This document shows, in pieces, positions 1 through 8,073 of a DNA stretch of 64,000 nucleotides; the first letter of the stretch is position 1; each line of letters begins with the position of its first letter. The DNA is from Flavobacterium odoriferum (GTDB lineage Bacteria > Bacteroidota > Bacteroidia > Flavobacteriales > Flavobacteriaceae), in the NCBI RefSeq assembly GCF_025499515.1, contig NZ_JAMKFA010000007.1:62001-126000 (forward strand), read 5' to 3'. The notes below the pieces were generated by a model. It was not told where the DNA came from, made no database searches, and saw nothing but the letters and a program-made list of their open reading frames with translations. The position numbers and the translations under genes are program-made.

Positions 1-50
1 TTGAAAAATTCACAAATAATGCAACTCTTTATAAAAAGGAAAAAAAGTAA
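1..50 (+). CDS. C-terminal end of an unidentified gene cut by the window start
   Basis: The third forward frame is open from the first base and reads a short lysine-rich tail ending in KKEKK before TAA at 48-50. A strong hairpin with a T-run follows at 63-92, where a terminator for a plus-strand gene would be expected, and trxB converges from the other side. Only about 15 residues are visible, so no family can be named. The terminator position is the main support. Confidence 0.4.
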   Translation, partial: EKFTNNATLYKKEKK

Positions 51-62
51 ATCATTACAAAT

Positions 63-92
63 AAAAAATCCGACCATATAGTCGGATTTTTT
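63..92. terminator. Bidirectional intrinsic terminator
   Basis: Two perfect 12-base arms, A6-TCCGAC and GTCGGA-T6, enclose a 6-base loop. The A and T tracts on either side make it work in both directions, ending the gene that enters from the left and trxB from the right. Confidence 0.85.
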
Positions 93-107
93 ATTACAAT
101 ATTTCAA

Positions 108-1055
108 CTACTCTTTCGCTGCCAAATAACGCTCTGCATCCAAAGCCGCCATACAACCTGTTCCCGCAGCCGTAATAGCCTGACGATATACATGATCTGC
201 AGCATCACCTGCTACAAATACACCTGCTACATTTGTTTTAGAACTTCCGGGAACATTTACGATGTAACCTGTTTCGTCTAACGTAATATAATCTGCAAAA
301 ATATCAGTATTTGGTTTGTGACCAATCGCTACGAAAAATCCAGTTGCTGGAATTTCAACAACTTCTCCTGTTGCTCTATTTTTTGCTTTAACTCCAGTAA
401 CCACTTGTCCATCACCTAAAACTTCTTCTGTTTCAGTGTGCATTAAAATTTCGATGTTTTCAGTTTTTTGAACACGTTCAGCCATAATTTTAGAAGCTCT
501 AAATTTATCACTACGAACTAACATCGTTACTTTTTTACATAATTTAGATAAGTAATGTGCTTCTTCACACGCACTATCTCCTGCTCCTACGATTACTACT
601 TCCTGATTTCTATAGAAAAATCCGTCACAAACCGCACAAGCTGAAACACCACCACCTAATTTTAAATAGTGTTGTTCCGATTCTAATCCTAAATATTTAG
701 CAGAAGCTCCTGTAGAAATAATTACAGTTTCTGCATGAATTTCTATGGTATCATTAATCCAAACTTTATGAATATCTCCAGAGAAATCTACTTTTGTAGC
801 CCATCCATCACGAATATCTGAACCAAAACGCTTTGCTTGTTCTTGCAACTGAACCATCATTTCAGGTCCGGTTACACCTTCAGGATATCCTGGAAAATTT
901 TCAACTTCATTGGTTGTAGTTAACTGACCACCTGGTTGTTGTCCTTGATATAAAACAGGATTCATATTAGCTCTAGCCGCATAAATAGCCGCAGTATAAC
1001 CCGCTGGACCAGAACCTATAATTAAACATTTTACTTTTTCAATTGTATCTGACAT
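108..1055 (-). CDS. trxB: Thioredoxin reductase (NADPH)
   Basis: Flavoprotein that passes electrons from NADPH to thioredoxin in the cytoplasm. The 315-aa length fits the low-molecular-weight bacterial type. The FAD dinucleotide-binding motif GSGPAG is at residues 14-19, the redox-active CAVC pair at 140-143, the NADPH-binding GAGDSA at about 157-162, and the C-terminal FAD-contacting GDAAD motif follows. The gene is alone on its strand, with the tRNA-Pro promoter on the other side of its start. It would supply reduced thioredoxin to the peroxiredoxin Q encoded at 21.8 kb. The family assignment is secure. Confidence 0.97.
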   Translation of the reverse strand: MSDTIEKVKCLIIGSGPAGYTAAIYAARANMNPVLYQGQQPGGQLTTTNEVENFPGYPEGVTGPEMMVQLQEQAKRFGSDIRDGWATKVDFSGDIHKVWINDTIEIHAETVIISTGASAKYLGLESEQHYLKLGGGVSACAVCDGFFYRNQEVVIVGAGDSACEEAHYLSKLCKKVTMLVRSDKFRASKIMAERVQKTENIEILMHTETEEVLGDGQVVTGVKAKNRATGEVVEIPATGFFVAIGHKPNTDIFADYITLDETGYIVNVPGSSKTNVAGVFVAGDAADHVYRQAITAAGTGCMAALDAERYLAAKE

Positions 1056-1165
1056 AACTTTATTCTTTTAAGAGTAGCAAATGTAAGTTTTTAATTAAAA
1101 TTATTTCTTAAAAATAGATTAGAATTCACTATTTCATAATAAACGAAATTTATTTTTAAAAAACG

Positions 1166-1196
1166 TTTTGAAAATAATAATATAGTTCTATATTTG
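1166..1196 (+). promoter_or_regulatory. Bacteroidota-type promoter of tRNA-Pro
   Basis: TTTTG at 1166-1170, an 18-base spacer and TATATTTG at 1189-1196 match the -33/-7 arrangement of the Bacteroidota housekeeping sigma factor (TTTG, TAnnTTTG). The tRNA begins 12 bases downstream. Confidence 0.8.
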
Positions 1197-1208
1197 CACT
1201 CACAAATT

Positions 1209-1283
1209 CGGGGTGTAGCGTAGCCCGGTTATCGCGCCTGCTTTGGGAGCAGGAGGCCGCAGGTTCGAATCCTGCCACCCCGA
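1209..1283 (+). tRNA. tRNA-Pro (anticodon TGG)
   Basis: A complete cloverleaf. The acceptor arm CGGGGTG pairs with CACCCCG, the anticodon stem CCTGC/GCAGG encloses TTTGGGA with anticodon TGG, and the T loop is GGTTCGAATCC. The discriminator base is A. CCA is not encoded. Confidence 0.97.
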
Positions 1284-1284
1284 C

Positions 1285-1312
1285 AAAAGACCTTCAATTG
1301 AGGGTCTTTTTT
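1285..1312 (+). terminator. Terminator of tRNA-Pro
   Basis: AAAGACC and GGTCTTT arms with a T-run lie immediately after the tRNA 3' end. Confidence 0.7.
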
Positions 1313-1333
1313 CATTTACAAAAATCCGTTTTC

Positions 1334-1370
1334 AATCTGCGATGCAAAGCATCTGTGTTATCTGCGTTCC
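1334..1370. repeat. Word-like degenerate repeat (ATCTGCG/ATCTGTG units)
   Basis: Three imperfect copies of an 8-10 base unit built on ATCTGCG or ATCTGTG lie in the spacer between tRNA-Pro and udk, ending in GTTCCAAAA. The same ending, ATCTGTGTTCCAAAA, recurs at about 51034, so this is a dispersed family and not random sequence. No coding role is visible. Confidence 0.5.
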
Positions 1371-1443
1371 AAAACCTATATTTTTTTAGCATTTATTCCC
1401 AAAACTTTCTCATCAAAACAAAAAACACATAGAATATTATTTC

Positions 1444-1451
1444 TATTTTTG
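1444..1451 (+). promoter_or_regulatory. -7 element of udk
   Basis: TATTTTTG fits TAnnTTTG and lies 26 bases before the udk start. No convincing -33 element is seen. Confidence 0.5.
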
Positions 1452-1477
1452 CTAAAACAATCAACCTAAGAATCTTT

Positions 1478-2086
1478 ATGCTAATTATTGGAATCGCCGG
1501 CGGAACCGGAAGCGGAAAAACAACAGTTGTACATCAGATTATGAATGAGTTACCTGCGACAGAAGTAGGTATTATTTCTCAGGATTCTTATTACAAAGAA
1601 ACGCATCATTTAAGTTATGAAGAACGTACTAAAATCAATTTCGATCATCCAAGAGCGATTGATTTTGAATTATTAGTAGCCCATCTTAAAGATTTAAAAG
1701 CTGGAAAAACTATTGAACAACCAGTTTATTCTTTCGTTACTCACGATAGAACCGACGATAAAATCATCACACATCCAAGAAAAGTAATGATTGTAGAAGG
1801 TATCTTAATTCTAACCAATCCAGAATTAAGAGATATGTTTGACATAAAAGTTTACGTTCATGCAGATTCTGACGAAAGATTAATTCGCCGTTTAAAACGT
1901 GATATTGCAGAACGTGGTCGTGACATGGAAGAAGTTTTGAATCGCTATCAAAACACTTTAAAACCAATGCACGAACAATTCATCGAACCTACAAAAGCTT
2001 TTGCTGATATCATTATTCCAAATGACAAATACAACACGGTTGCTATTGATGTAGTAAGAGCTGTTATCAATCAAAGATTAGTATAA
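1478..2086 (+). CDS. udk: Uridine kinase
   Basis: Phosphorylates uridine and cytidine to UMP and CMP in pyrimidine salvage. The P-loop GGTGSGKT lies near residues 9-16. The QDSYY motif and the RRLKRDIAERGRD lid region, both typical of Udk, are present. Its 202 aa is close to the usual 200-215. The stop codon overlaps the start of the next gene by one base, which suggests translational coupling. Confidence 0.95.
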   Translation: MLIIGIAGGTGSGKTTVVHQIMNELPATEVGIISQDSYYKETHHLSYEERTKINFDHPRAIDFELLVAHLKDLKAGKTIEQPVYSFVTHDRTDDKIITHPRKVMIVEGILILTNPELRDMFDIKVYVHADSDERLIRRLKRDIAERGRDMEEVLNRYQNTLKPMHEQFIEPTKAFADIIIPNDKYNTVAIDVVRAVINQRLV

Positions 2087-2439
2087 TGAAAAAAATAAAG
2101 AATTTAATTGCCAATTATCCGTTCCTAAAGTTTTTAGCGAACCGATATGTTTTGGTATTACTTTTCTTTATTGTTTGGATGTTATTTTTCGACAATTATT
2201 CCTATTTAGAACACCGTGTTTTAGATAAGGAAATCGAGGAAATTGAAGACAATATTCAATACTACAAAACCGAAATCAAAAAAGACAGCGCCAATATAAA
2301 ACACCTTAAAAATGATGACCGTGTAGAAAAATACGCTCGCGAAAAATATTATATGAAACGCGAAAACGAAGACATTTACATCATAGAATTTGAAGGCGAA
2401 AAGAAAGCTGAAACTGAGAAAACAACTAGTAACAATTAA
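2086..2439 (+). CDS. DivIC/FtsB-like septum formation protein
   Basis: A short single-pass membrane protein: a cytoplasmic N-terminus, one hydrophobic segment at about residues 20-36, then a charged coiled coil at about 44-80 and a YAREKYYMKR-type motif. This is the DivIC/FtsB layout, in which the protein bridges FtsL and FtsQ in the divisome. It overlaps udk by one base and is followed 12 bases later by the mutase genes, so the four probably share a transcript. The family call rests on architecture and this motif. Confidence 0.85.
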   Translation: MKKIKNLIANYPFLKFLANRYVLVLLFFIVWMLFFDNYSYLEHRVLDKEIEEIEDNIQYYKTEIKKDSANIKHLKNDDRVEKYAREKYYMKRENEDIYIIEFEGEKKAETEKTTSNN

Positions 2440-2450
2440 ACATATAATTC

Positions 2451-3818
2451 GTGGCTAACAACAATTTATTTTCCGATTTTGAAGCCGTTTCTTCTAAACA
2501 ATGGAAGCAACAAATTCAATACGAACTAAAAGGTGCTGATTACAACGAAACTTTAGTTTGGGAAAGTCCAGAAGGCATTAAAGTAAAACCGTTTTATCAT
2601 AATGATGAAACAGCAATAAATCTTGACGCCATTGTTCCAACAAAACCTTTTGCAATCGTTCAAAATATTTTTGTTCATGATTTTCAAAAATCAAACGCTC
2701 GTGCGCTAGAAACGTTACAAAGAGGAGCTGAAAGTGTTCGTTTTACATTAGAAAATGATGCAGTTTCAATTGAAGAATTGATGCAAAATCTTCCGTTAGA
2801 AAACGTGAATTATTATTTCAATTTGCCTTTTCTTTCTGTTGAATTTACGAATAAAATCAATGATTTTGTTTCAAAAAATAAAGTCAATATTTGCATCCAA
2901 ATTGATCCAATCGGACAATTATTAAAAGACGGCAATTGGTTTGACAACCTTGAAAAAGATTTTGAAAAATTAAACGCAATTGCTTCTAAGTCAACTGTTC
3001 CATTTTTAACTATTTCAAGTGGAATCTACCAAAATGCAGGAGCAAATATCGTGCAGCAATTAGCTTACACTTTAGCACAAGCAAACGAATATTTCAATAG
3101 AATTCCAGCCATCAACCAACCGATTACGATTGAAGTTACTGTTGGAACGAATTACTTTTTTGAAATAGCGAAACTAAGAGCCTTACGTCTTTTATTCAAC
3201 ACTTTAGCAGCAGAGTACAATCACAATTTCGATTGTCATATCATAGCAACTCCAACAAAACGTAACAAAACATTATACGATTACAACGTAAATATGCTTC
3301 GTACGACTACTGAATGTATGTCAGCAATATTAGGAGGAGCCGATGCGGTTGCGAATTTAGCTTACGATGCGATTTATCACAAAGACAACGAGTTTGGCGA
3401 TAGAATTTCGAGAAACCAATTGTTAGTTTTAAAACACGAAAGTTATTTTGATAAAGTGAATAATCCTGCTGATGGCGCTTATTATATCGAAACTTTAACT
3501 GAGCAATTAGCAGAAAAAGCATTAGAATTATTCAAAGATATCGAGAAAAATGGCGGTTTGATTTCGCAATTAATCGATGGAACAATCCAAAGAAAAATCA
3601 ACGAAAGCGCACAAAAAGAACAAGAGCTTTTCGATTCTGGAAAAGAAGTTTTATTGGGAACCAATAAGTATCCGAACAAAAACGACCAAATGAAAAGCGA
3701 TTTGGAATTGTATCCTTTCGTAAAACAAAACGCCAGAAAAACGTTAATCACACCAATTATCGAAAAACGTTTGGCTGAAAAATTAGAACAAGAACGATTG
3801 AATAATGAGGTAATTTAG
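2451..3818 (+). CDS. mutA: Methylmalonyl-CoA mutase small subunit
   Basis: Partner of the large subunit in the B12-dependent interconversion of methylmalonyl-CoA and succinyl-CoA. It starts at GTG in the sequence matching MANNNLFSDFEAVS. The 455 aa resembles the TIM-barrel part of the large subunit (for example the FxxNTLAAEYNHN and NxLRTTTE regions). There is no C-terminal cobalamin-binding DxHxxG domain, so this is a non-catalytic subunit shorter than the roughly 620-aa actinobacterial form. The two subunit genes are adjacent on the same strand. Confidence 0.92.
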   Translation: MANNNLFSDFEAVSSKQWKQQIQYELKGADYNETLVWESPEGIKVKPFYHNDETAINLDAIVPTKPFAIVQNIFVHDFQKSNARALETLQRGAESVRFTLENDAVSIEELMQNLPLENVNYYFNLPFLSVEFTNKINDFVSKNKVNICIQIDPIGQLLKDGNWFDNLEKDFEKLNAIASKSTVPFLTISSGIYQNAGANIVQQLAYTLAQANEYFNRIPAINQPITIEVTVGTNYFFEIAKLRALRLLFNTLAAEYNHNFDCHIIATPTKRNKTLYDYNVNMLRTTTECMSAILGGADAVANLAYDAIYHKDNEFGDRISRNQLLVLKHESYFDKVNNPADGAYYIETLTEQLAEKALELFKDIEKNGGLISQLIDGTIQRKINESAQKEQELFDSGKEVLLGTNKYPNKNDQMKSDLELYPFVKQNARKTLITPIIEKRLAEKLEQERLNNEVI

Positions 3819-3850
3819 CCAATTAGTCAATGTGCCAATTCTATTAATTT
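3818..3850. repeat. Word-like repeat (CCAATT units) between mutA and mutB
   Basis: The spacer contains CCAATTAGTCAATGTGCCAA followed by further CAATT-like units, an imperfect tandem array of about 10-base words. It begins right at the mutA stop and runs to the mutB start. Confidence 0.5.
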
Positions 3851-3866
3851 GAAAAATTCTCTAAAG

Positions 3867-6008
3867 ATGAGAAAAGATATACAACATTTAAAGTTAGAAG
3901 TTAGAAGTCAGAAGTTAGAAGTTTCTCCAAACTCTAAACTCCAAACTCCAAACTCATTTACAACTGCCGAAAACATCGAGTTAAAACCAACTTACACTAA
4001 AAAAGATATTTCCGATTTAGAACACCTTGGTTTTGGAGCTGGTTTTGCACCCAATGTACGTGGACCTTATGCAACTATGTACGTTCGCCGACCTTGGACG
4101 ATTCGTCAATATGCAGGATTTTCTACTGCTGAGGAAAGTAATGCTTTTTACAGAAGAAACTTAGCGGCTGGACAAAAAGGTTTATCAGTTGCCTTTGATT
4201 TAGCAACACACAGAGGTTACGATTCTGACCACGAACGAGTGGTGGGTGACGTTGGAAAAGCGGGAGTTGCTATCGATTCAGTGGAAGATATGAAAGTGCT
4301 TTTCGACCAAATTCCGTTAGGGGAAATGTCGGTTTCGATGACAATGAATGGTGCGGTTTTACCTATTATGGCATTCTATATTGTGGCAGCGGAAGAACAA
4401 GGCGTTACTCCTAACCTACTATCAGGAACGATTCAGAATGATATTTTGAAGGAATTCATGGTGCGAAATACCTACATTTATCCACCAACGCCTTCGATGA
4501 AAATTATTGCGGATATTTTCGAATATACGAGTAAAAACATGCCGAAATTCAACTCGATTTCCATTTCGGGTTACCACATGCAAGAAGCGGGAGCTACTGC
4601 AGATATTGAATTAGCATACACTTTAGCAGATGGTTTAGAATACATTCGCACAGGTTTAGCCGCTGGGATGGATATTGATACGTTCGCTCCTCGCCTTTCG
4701 TTTTTTTGGGCGATTGGAATGAATCATTTTATGGAAATTGCAAAAATGCGTGCTGGTCGAATGCTTTGGGCAAAACTATTGAAACAATTCAACTCAAAAG
4801 ACGAAAAATCATTGGCTTTAAGAACGCATTGCCAAACTTCGGGTTGGAGTTTAACGGAGCAAGATCCTTTTAATAATGTGGCTCGAACTGCGATTGAAGC
4901 AGCAGCAGCAGCCTTTGGAGGAACACAATCGTTGCATACGAATGCTTTAGACGAAGCCATTGCTTTACCAACTGATTTCTCAGCGCGAATTGCTCGTAAT
5001 ACCCAAATCTTTTTACAAGAAGAAACTAAAATTTGCAAAACGGTGGATCCTTGGGCAGGAAGTTATTATGTAGAAAGTTTAACGGCTGAAATTGCTGAAA
5101 AAGCTTGGGCTTTAATTGAAGAAGTAGAAGAATTAGGTGGCATGACAAAAGCCATTGAAGCTGGAATTCCAAAACTACGAATTGAAGAAGCTGCCGCGCG
5201 CAAACAAGCTCGTATCGACAGCAGTCAAGATATTATTGTTGGGGTGAACAAATACCGTTTGGAAAAAGAAGATCCGTTACATATTTTGGATGTAGATAAC
5301 CAAATGGTGCGCAAACAACAAATTGAACGTTTAGAACAAATCAAAGCCACTCGCGACAACGCTAAAGTTGCCGAATGTTTAGCAAAATTAACCGAAAGCG
5401 CTAAAAATGGTGGTGAAAATTTACTATCTTTAGCAGTAGAAGCAGCACGAAATAGAGCTACATTAGGCGAAATTAGTGATGCTTTAGAAGTAGTTTTCGG
5501 AAGATATAAAGCACAAATTAGAAGTTTTAGCGGCGTGTATAGTAAAGAAATTAAAAACGACGAAAGTTTTGAAAAAGCAAAACAATTAGCCGATGCTTTC
5601 GCGAAGAAAGAAGGTCGTCGTCCTCGTATTATGATTGCGAAAATGGGACAAGACGGTCACGATCGTGGTGCCAAAGTAGTAGCAACAGGTTATGCCGACG
5701 TAGGTTTTGACGTGGACATTGGTCCTTTATTCCAAACACCACAAGAAGCTGCGAAACAAGCGGTGGAAAACGACGTACATATTTTAGGCGTTTCTTCTTT
5801 AGCAGCAGGACACAAAACCTTAGTACCACAAGTTATTGAAGAACTAAAAAAATACGGAAGAGAAGATATTATGGTAATTGTTGGTGGAGTAATCCCAGCA
5901 CAAGACTACCAATTCTTATTCGACGCCGGAGCTGTAGCGGTTTTTGGTCCTGGAACTAAAATTAGCGAAGCAGCGATTACGATTTTGGAAGTTTTATTGG
6001 AGGAGTAA
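3867..6008 (+). CDS. mutB: Methylmalonyl-CoA mutase large (catalytic) subunit
   Basis: Binds adenosylcobalamin and rearranges methylmalonyl-CoA. The conserved core begins at about residue 50 ([20 protein letters not shown]), and the TIM barrel includes [14 protein letters not shown]. The cobalamin-binding motif DGHDRGAKV, with the cobalt-ligating His, is at about residue 595. The chosen start is ATG (MRKDIQHL); a TTG 18 bases upstream is possible. Residues about 9-31 are encoded by a repetitive DNA tract (3891-3955) of the kind found in spacers here, so the N-terminal extension is probably non-essential. With mutA it serves propionate metabolism or succinate-propionate interconversion. Confidence 0.95.
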   Translation: MRKDIQHLKLEVRSQKLEVSPNSKLQTPNSFTTAENIELKPTYTKKDISDLEHLGFGAGFAPNVRGPYATMYVRRPWTIRQYAGFSTAEESNAFYRRNLAAGQKGLSVAFDLATHRGYDSDHERVVGDVGKAGVAIDSVEDMKVLFDQIPLGEMSVSMTMNGAVLPIMAFYIVAAEEQGVTPNLLSGTIQNDILKEFMVRNTYIYPPTPSMKIIADIFEYTSKNMPKFNSISISGYHMQEAGATADIELAYTLADGLEYIRTGLAAGMDIDTFAPRLSFFWAIGMNHFMEIAKMRAGRMLWAKLLKQFNSKDEKSLALRTHCQTSGWSLTEQDPFNNVARTAIEAAAAAFGGTQSLHTNALDEAIALPTDFSARIARNTQIFLQEETKICKTVDPWAGSYYVESLTAEIAEKAWALIEEVEELGGMTKAIEAGIPKLRIEEAAARKQARIDSSQDIIVGVNKYRLEKEDPLHILDVDNQMVRKQQIERLEQIKATRDNAKVAECLAKLTESAKNGGENLLSLAVEAARNRATLGEISDALEVVFGRYKAQIRSFSGVYSKEIKNDESFEKAKQLADAFAKKEGRRPRIMIAKMGQDGHDRGAKVVATGYADVGFDVDIGPLFQTPQEAAKQAVENDVHILGVSSLAAGHKTLVPQVIEELKKYGREDIMVIVGGVIPAQDYQFLFDAGAVAVFGPGTKISEAAITILEVLLEE
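3891..3955. repeat. Word-like tandem repeat inside the mutB coding region
   Basis: Units of AGTTAGAAG occur about four times, followed by units of AACTCCA about three times. The tract is in frame and translates to [11 protein letters not shown] and SKLQTPNS stretches. It has the form of the spacer repeats seen elsewhere in this window. Confidence 0.75.
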
Positions 6009-6029
6009 AGTTCTTATGGTTATAATTTA

Positions 6030-6064
6030 AACCTGACAGGTTTCAGAAACCTGTCAGGTTTTCT
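6030..6064 (+). terminator. Terminator palindrome after mutB
   Basis: Two perfect 14-base arms, AACCTGACAGGTTT and AAACCTGTCAGGTT, surround the loop CAG and are followed by TTCTTTT. Each arm contains the inner palindrome CCTGACAGG. A decayed relative lies at about 7418-7455, so the palindrome appears to be a dispersed family used as a terminator. Confidence 0.75.
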
Positions 6065-6095
6065 TTTGGCAAAATAATATTTTTACATACATTTG
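6064..6095 (+). promoter_or_regulatory. Promoter of the transposase remnant
   Basis: TTTTG at 6064-6068, a 19-base spacer and TACATTTG at 6088-6095 form one of the best Bacteroidota-type promoters in the window. It reads into the truncated transposase, starting 24 bases downstream. Confidence 0.7.
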
Positions 6096-6119
6096 TAATT
6101 ATATAAAAGCCAAACAATT

Positions 6120-6269
6120 ATGATTCAAGCCTTACAACATGGTAACTATTACCACATTTACAATCGTGGAATAAATAGTGCAACGCTATTTAAAGAAAAA
6201 GAAAACTACGAACATTTCCTTAAACTTTTCGAATTACACTTTGAACCAATTGCAGAAACTTTTGCATAG
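6120..6269 (+). pseudogene. N-terminal fragment of a REP-associated (Y1/HUH) transposase
   Basis: A 49-codon reading frame begins MIQALQHGNYYHIYNRG and continues through FKEKENYEHFLKLF. This is the N-terminal signature of the IS200-like transposases associated with REP sequences (RAYTs). The full family is about 170-200 aa and carries an HUH motif and a catalytic Tyr further on; neither is present before the TAG at 6267-6269. No continuation is visible in any frame downstream, so this is a deletion remnant. Family assignment is from motif recognition only. Confidence 0.8.
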
Positions 6270-6460
6270 ATTGATTCAGATAAAAAATCTATCACAAGCT
6301 TTTTATAATTTTTAGTTTTTATTATATTTTTGTATGTGAAATCGCCATTAACAATAAGTTTGTGTAAACAAACACCTATGATTAAAAAAGGCGACCCGAA
6401 AACGAAGTTGAACAGGCGAAGCATACCATATGTTACCGCTAAAAAATAAAATTTAAACAT
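6270..6460. other. Unexplained spacer after the transposase fragment
   Basis: About 190 bases that hold no credible gene. Visible structure: an AT-rich first half, a small palindrome GTTTGT-GTAA-ACAAAC at about 6357-6372, and a G-rich stretch (GGCGACCCGAAAACGAAG) that stands out from the surrounding AT-rich DNA. It may be the decayed far end of the element that carried the transposase, or a separate remnant. Confidence 0.4.
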
Positions 6461-7345
6461 ATGAAAAAAAATCTCTTCCCTATTTTATGCTTACTACTAA
6501 CATTAAGTAGTTTTGCCCAAATGAATGGTTTACAAAATACTTCAAAAAAACACGAACTCAATGGAAAAGTAAAAACCATGAGTTATCACATTACACCTAA
6601 AAACGAAGTTCCTTCAGAAGCTAACATGAGCTGGAAATATTTTTTTGATGAAAAAGGACGATTAACCCATACCTATTTCAAAAATCAACATTTTGGTCAA
6701 GACGTTTACAGTTATGGCAGTAACGATTCTATAGCAAAATATGAAAAATTTGACAAATCCAATAAGAAAGTTAGAGAAGTACAATTTTATTTCAATGACA
6801 AAAACCTAAGAGACAAAGAAGTGCATTTTGAAGCAGATACTTTAGAGATGACCTATAAGCTTCAATACAACAACAAAAACCAAAAAATAGAAATGATAAA
6901 ATATCTTAAAGACACTATTTTTTTACTAAAATATGTTTATGAGTACAATTCAAATGGATTACTTACAAAAACTTCTTTGTTTGATAGAAAAAATAAACTT
7001 CAAACCATAACAACCTATAAATACAATTCTAAAGGAAGATGCATTGAAAGTAGAGAAAATGATTTTGAAGATATCGATACCAAATACCTATATACTTATG
7101 ATGCCAATGGAATGCAAAATTCCTTTTTAGTGCTTGGTAAAGACAATAAAATGATAATGCGCAATGATTATGTTTTCGATGCAAATGGAAATGTAACCAG
7201 AGAAACCTCCAAAATATCTGAGATTAACTTTCAATCAGTTACTAACAATACCCATGTTTATGACAGTCAAAAAAACTGGATTATCAAAACCAACTCTTCT
7301 AAAACAGGAACTAAAATAGTAAAAAGGGTTATTGAATATTATTAA
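6461..7345 (+). CDS. Secreted protein with repeated Y-N-G motifs
   Basis: A 294-aa protein with a clear Sec signal peptide (MKKNLFPILCLLLTLSSFAQ, cleavage after about residue 19). The mature part is built of repeating beta-type units with the pattern YxYNxxGxL or YxYDxNG (for example YEYNSNGLLTK, YKYNSKGRC, YTYDANGMQ, YVFDANGNV). This resembles the YD/RHS-like repeat proteins found as secreted or periplasmic proteins in Bacteroidota. No enzymatic motif is visible. It is probably monocistronic, and no function is assigned. Confidence 0.85.
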   Translation: MKKNLFPILCLLLTLSSFAQMNGLQNTSKKHELNGKVKTMSYHITPKNEVPSEANMSWKYFFDEKGRLTHTYFKNQHFGQDVYSYGSNDSIAKYEKFDKSNKKVREVQFYFNDKNLRDKEVHFEADTLEMTYKLQYNNKNQKIEMIKYLKDTIFLLKYVYEYNSNGLLTKTSLFDRKNKLQTITTYKYNSKGRCIESRENDFEDIDTKYLYTYDANGMQNSFLVLGKDNKMIMRNDYVFDANGNVTRETSKISEINFQSVTNNTHVYDSQKNWIIKTNSSKTGTKIVKRVIEYY

Positions 7346-7417
7346 TTTTAGCTAAAAATTTAAAAAAGACGTTGATAAATTTCTCTAAACTTCTCAAAAT
7401 CTTAAATCATTTATAAA

Positions 7418-7455
7418 GCCTAACAGGTTTCAAAAACCTCACTGCTGGTTTTTTC
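7418..7455. repeat. Decayed copy of the CCTGACAGG palindrome
   Basis: The sequence around AACAGGTTTCAAAAACCT keeps a 6-base stem (AGGTTT/AAACCT at 7425-7439) and the overall order of the palindrome at 6030-6060, but its outer arms have diverged. It overlaps the last codons of the minus-strand nucleosidase gene. Confidence 0.5.
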
Positions 7456-8013
7456 ATTTATTGTATCCACCGCCTTCACACCCTCCAAAAAATCAATATT
7501 TTTCACTTCTTCAAAAAAGTCGATTTCAGTTTCGTGAGGTAAAAAATCGGAGATAATGCGCACGATAAAATCTTGTGGTTTTTTCAAATATTTAAACGTG
7601 TAATCTTCCATATTTACAACCGTTTTTTCGGCTAAATCGGTTGTTCTTACAAACTTATCGGAAGTTAAGGAAGACAAACAAGGTAAATTTAGCTTTGGTT
7701 TTTCGGTGATAATGGGTTTTCCGTTTTCAAACAAGCCGCCTTCGTAACCGTATAGCGAAGCATTGGTAATTTCGATTGGTTTTCCTAAATGCAAATAATC
7801 GGGTAAATGGGCTTCTTTTCCTACTACAGCGGCAAAACCCATCAATACACAAATATCATGTGGTGGCATTTGCATCATCGCCTTAGCCGTACTTTCACGA
7901 CCAATTCCAGAAACGATTACTTCGTAGGTATGATTCAAATTGGAAATTCGATCTAAAGCGTTAAGTACTTTTTCTCGTTCAATTTCCATTGGGGTTAGGA
8001 TAATTATCTTCAA
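7420..8013 (-). CDS. MTA/SAH nucleosidase-family protein (futalosine hydrolase-like)
   Basis: A nucleoside phosphorylase-superfamily protein of 197 aa. The N-terminal TPMEIERE supplies the purine-base glutamate, SGIGRESTA is the GxG strand, NMEDY corresponds to the ribose-binding Met-Glu pair, and RIISD carries the catalytic aspartate. The start is TTG; the next ATG would remove the N-terminal strand. The closest labels are MqnB (futalosine hydrolase) or MTA/SAH nucleosidase. Because menA, menB and menC of the classical pathway lie in the same window, a futalosine role is unlikely here, and an MTA/SAH-type or other nucleosidase role is more plausible. Its last residues are encoded within a decayed palindromic repeat. 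Confidence 0.8.
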   Translation of the reverse strand: MKIIILTPMEIEREKVLNALDRISNLNHTYEVIVSGIGRESTAKAMMQMPPHDICVLMGFAAVVGKEAHLPDYLHLGKPIEITNASLYGYEGGLFENGKPIITEKPKLNLPCLSSLTSDKFVRTTDLAEKTVVNMEDYTFKYLKKPQDFIVRIISDFLPHETEIDFFEEVKNIDFLEGVKAVDTINEKTSSEVFETC

Positions 8014-8061
8014 TGTGCAATTTTTTGAAATACAAAGTAAAAGAAATCTATCTTAGTTTCC

Positions 8062-8069
8062 TAAATTTG
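8062..8069 (+). promoter_or_regulatory. -7 element of the aminotransferase gene
   Basis: TAAATTTG is a perfect TAnnTTTG match ending five bases before the ATG at 8074. If used, the transcript would have a very short leader or none. Confidence 0.55.
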
Positions 8070-8073
8070 TAAC

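Noticed and set aside
6206..6460. Minus-strand 84-aa frame
   Set aside because: It crosses the transposase remnant antisense and has no promoter or recognisable domain.
7420..8013. Futalosine hydrolase naming (mqnB)
   Set aside because: Classical men genes are present in the window, so the futalosine pathway is not expected; the name is left open.
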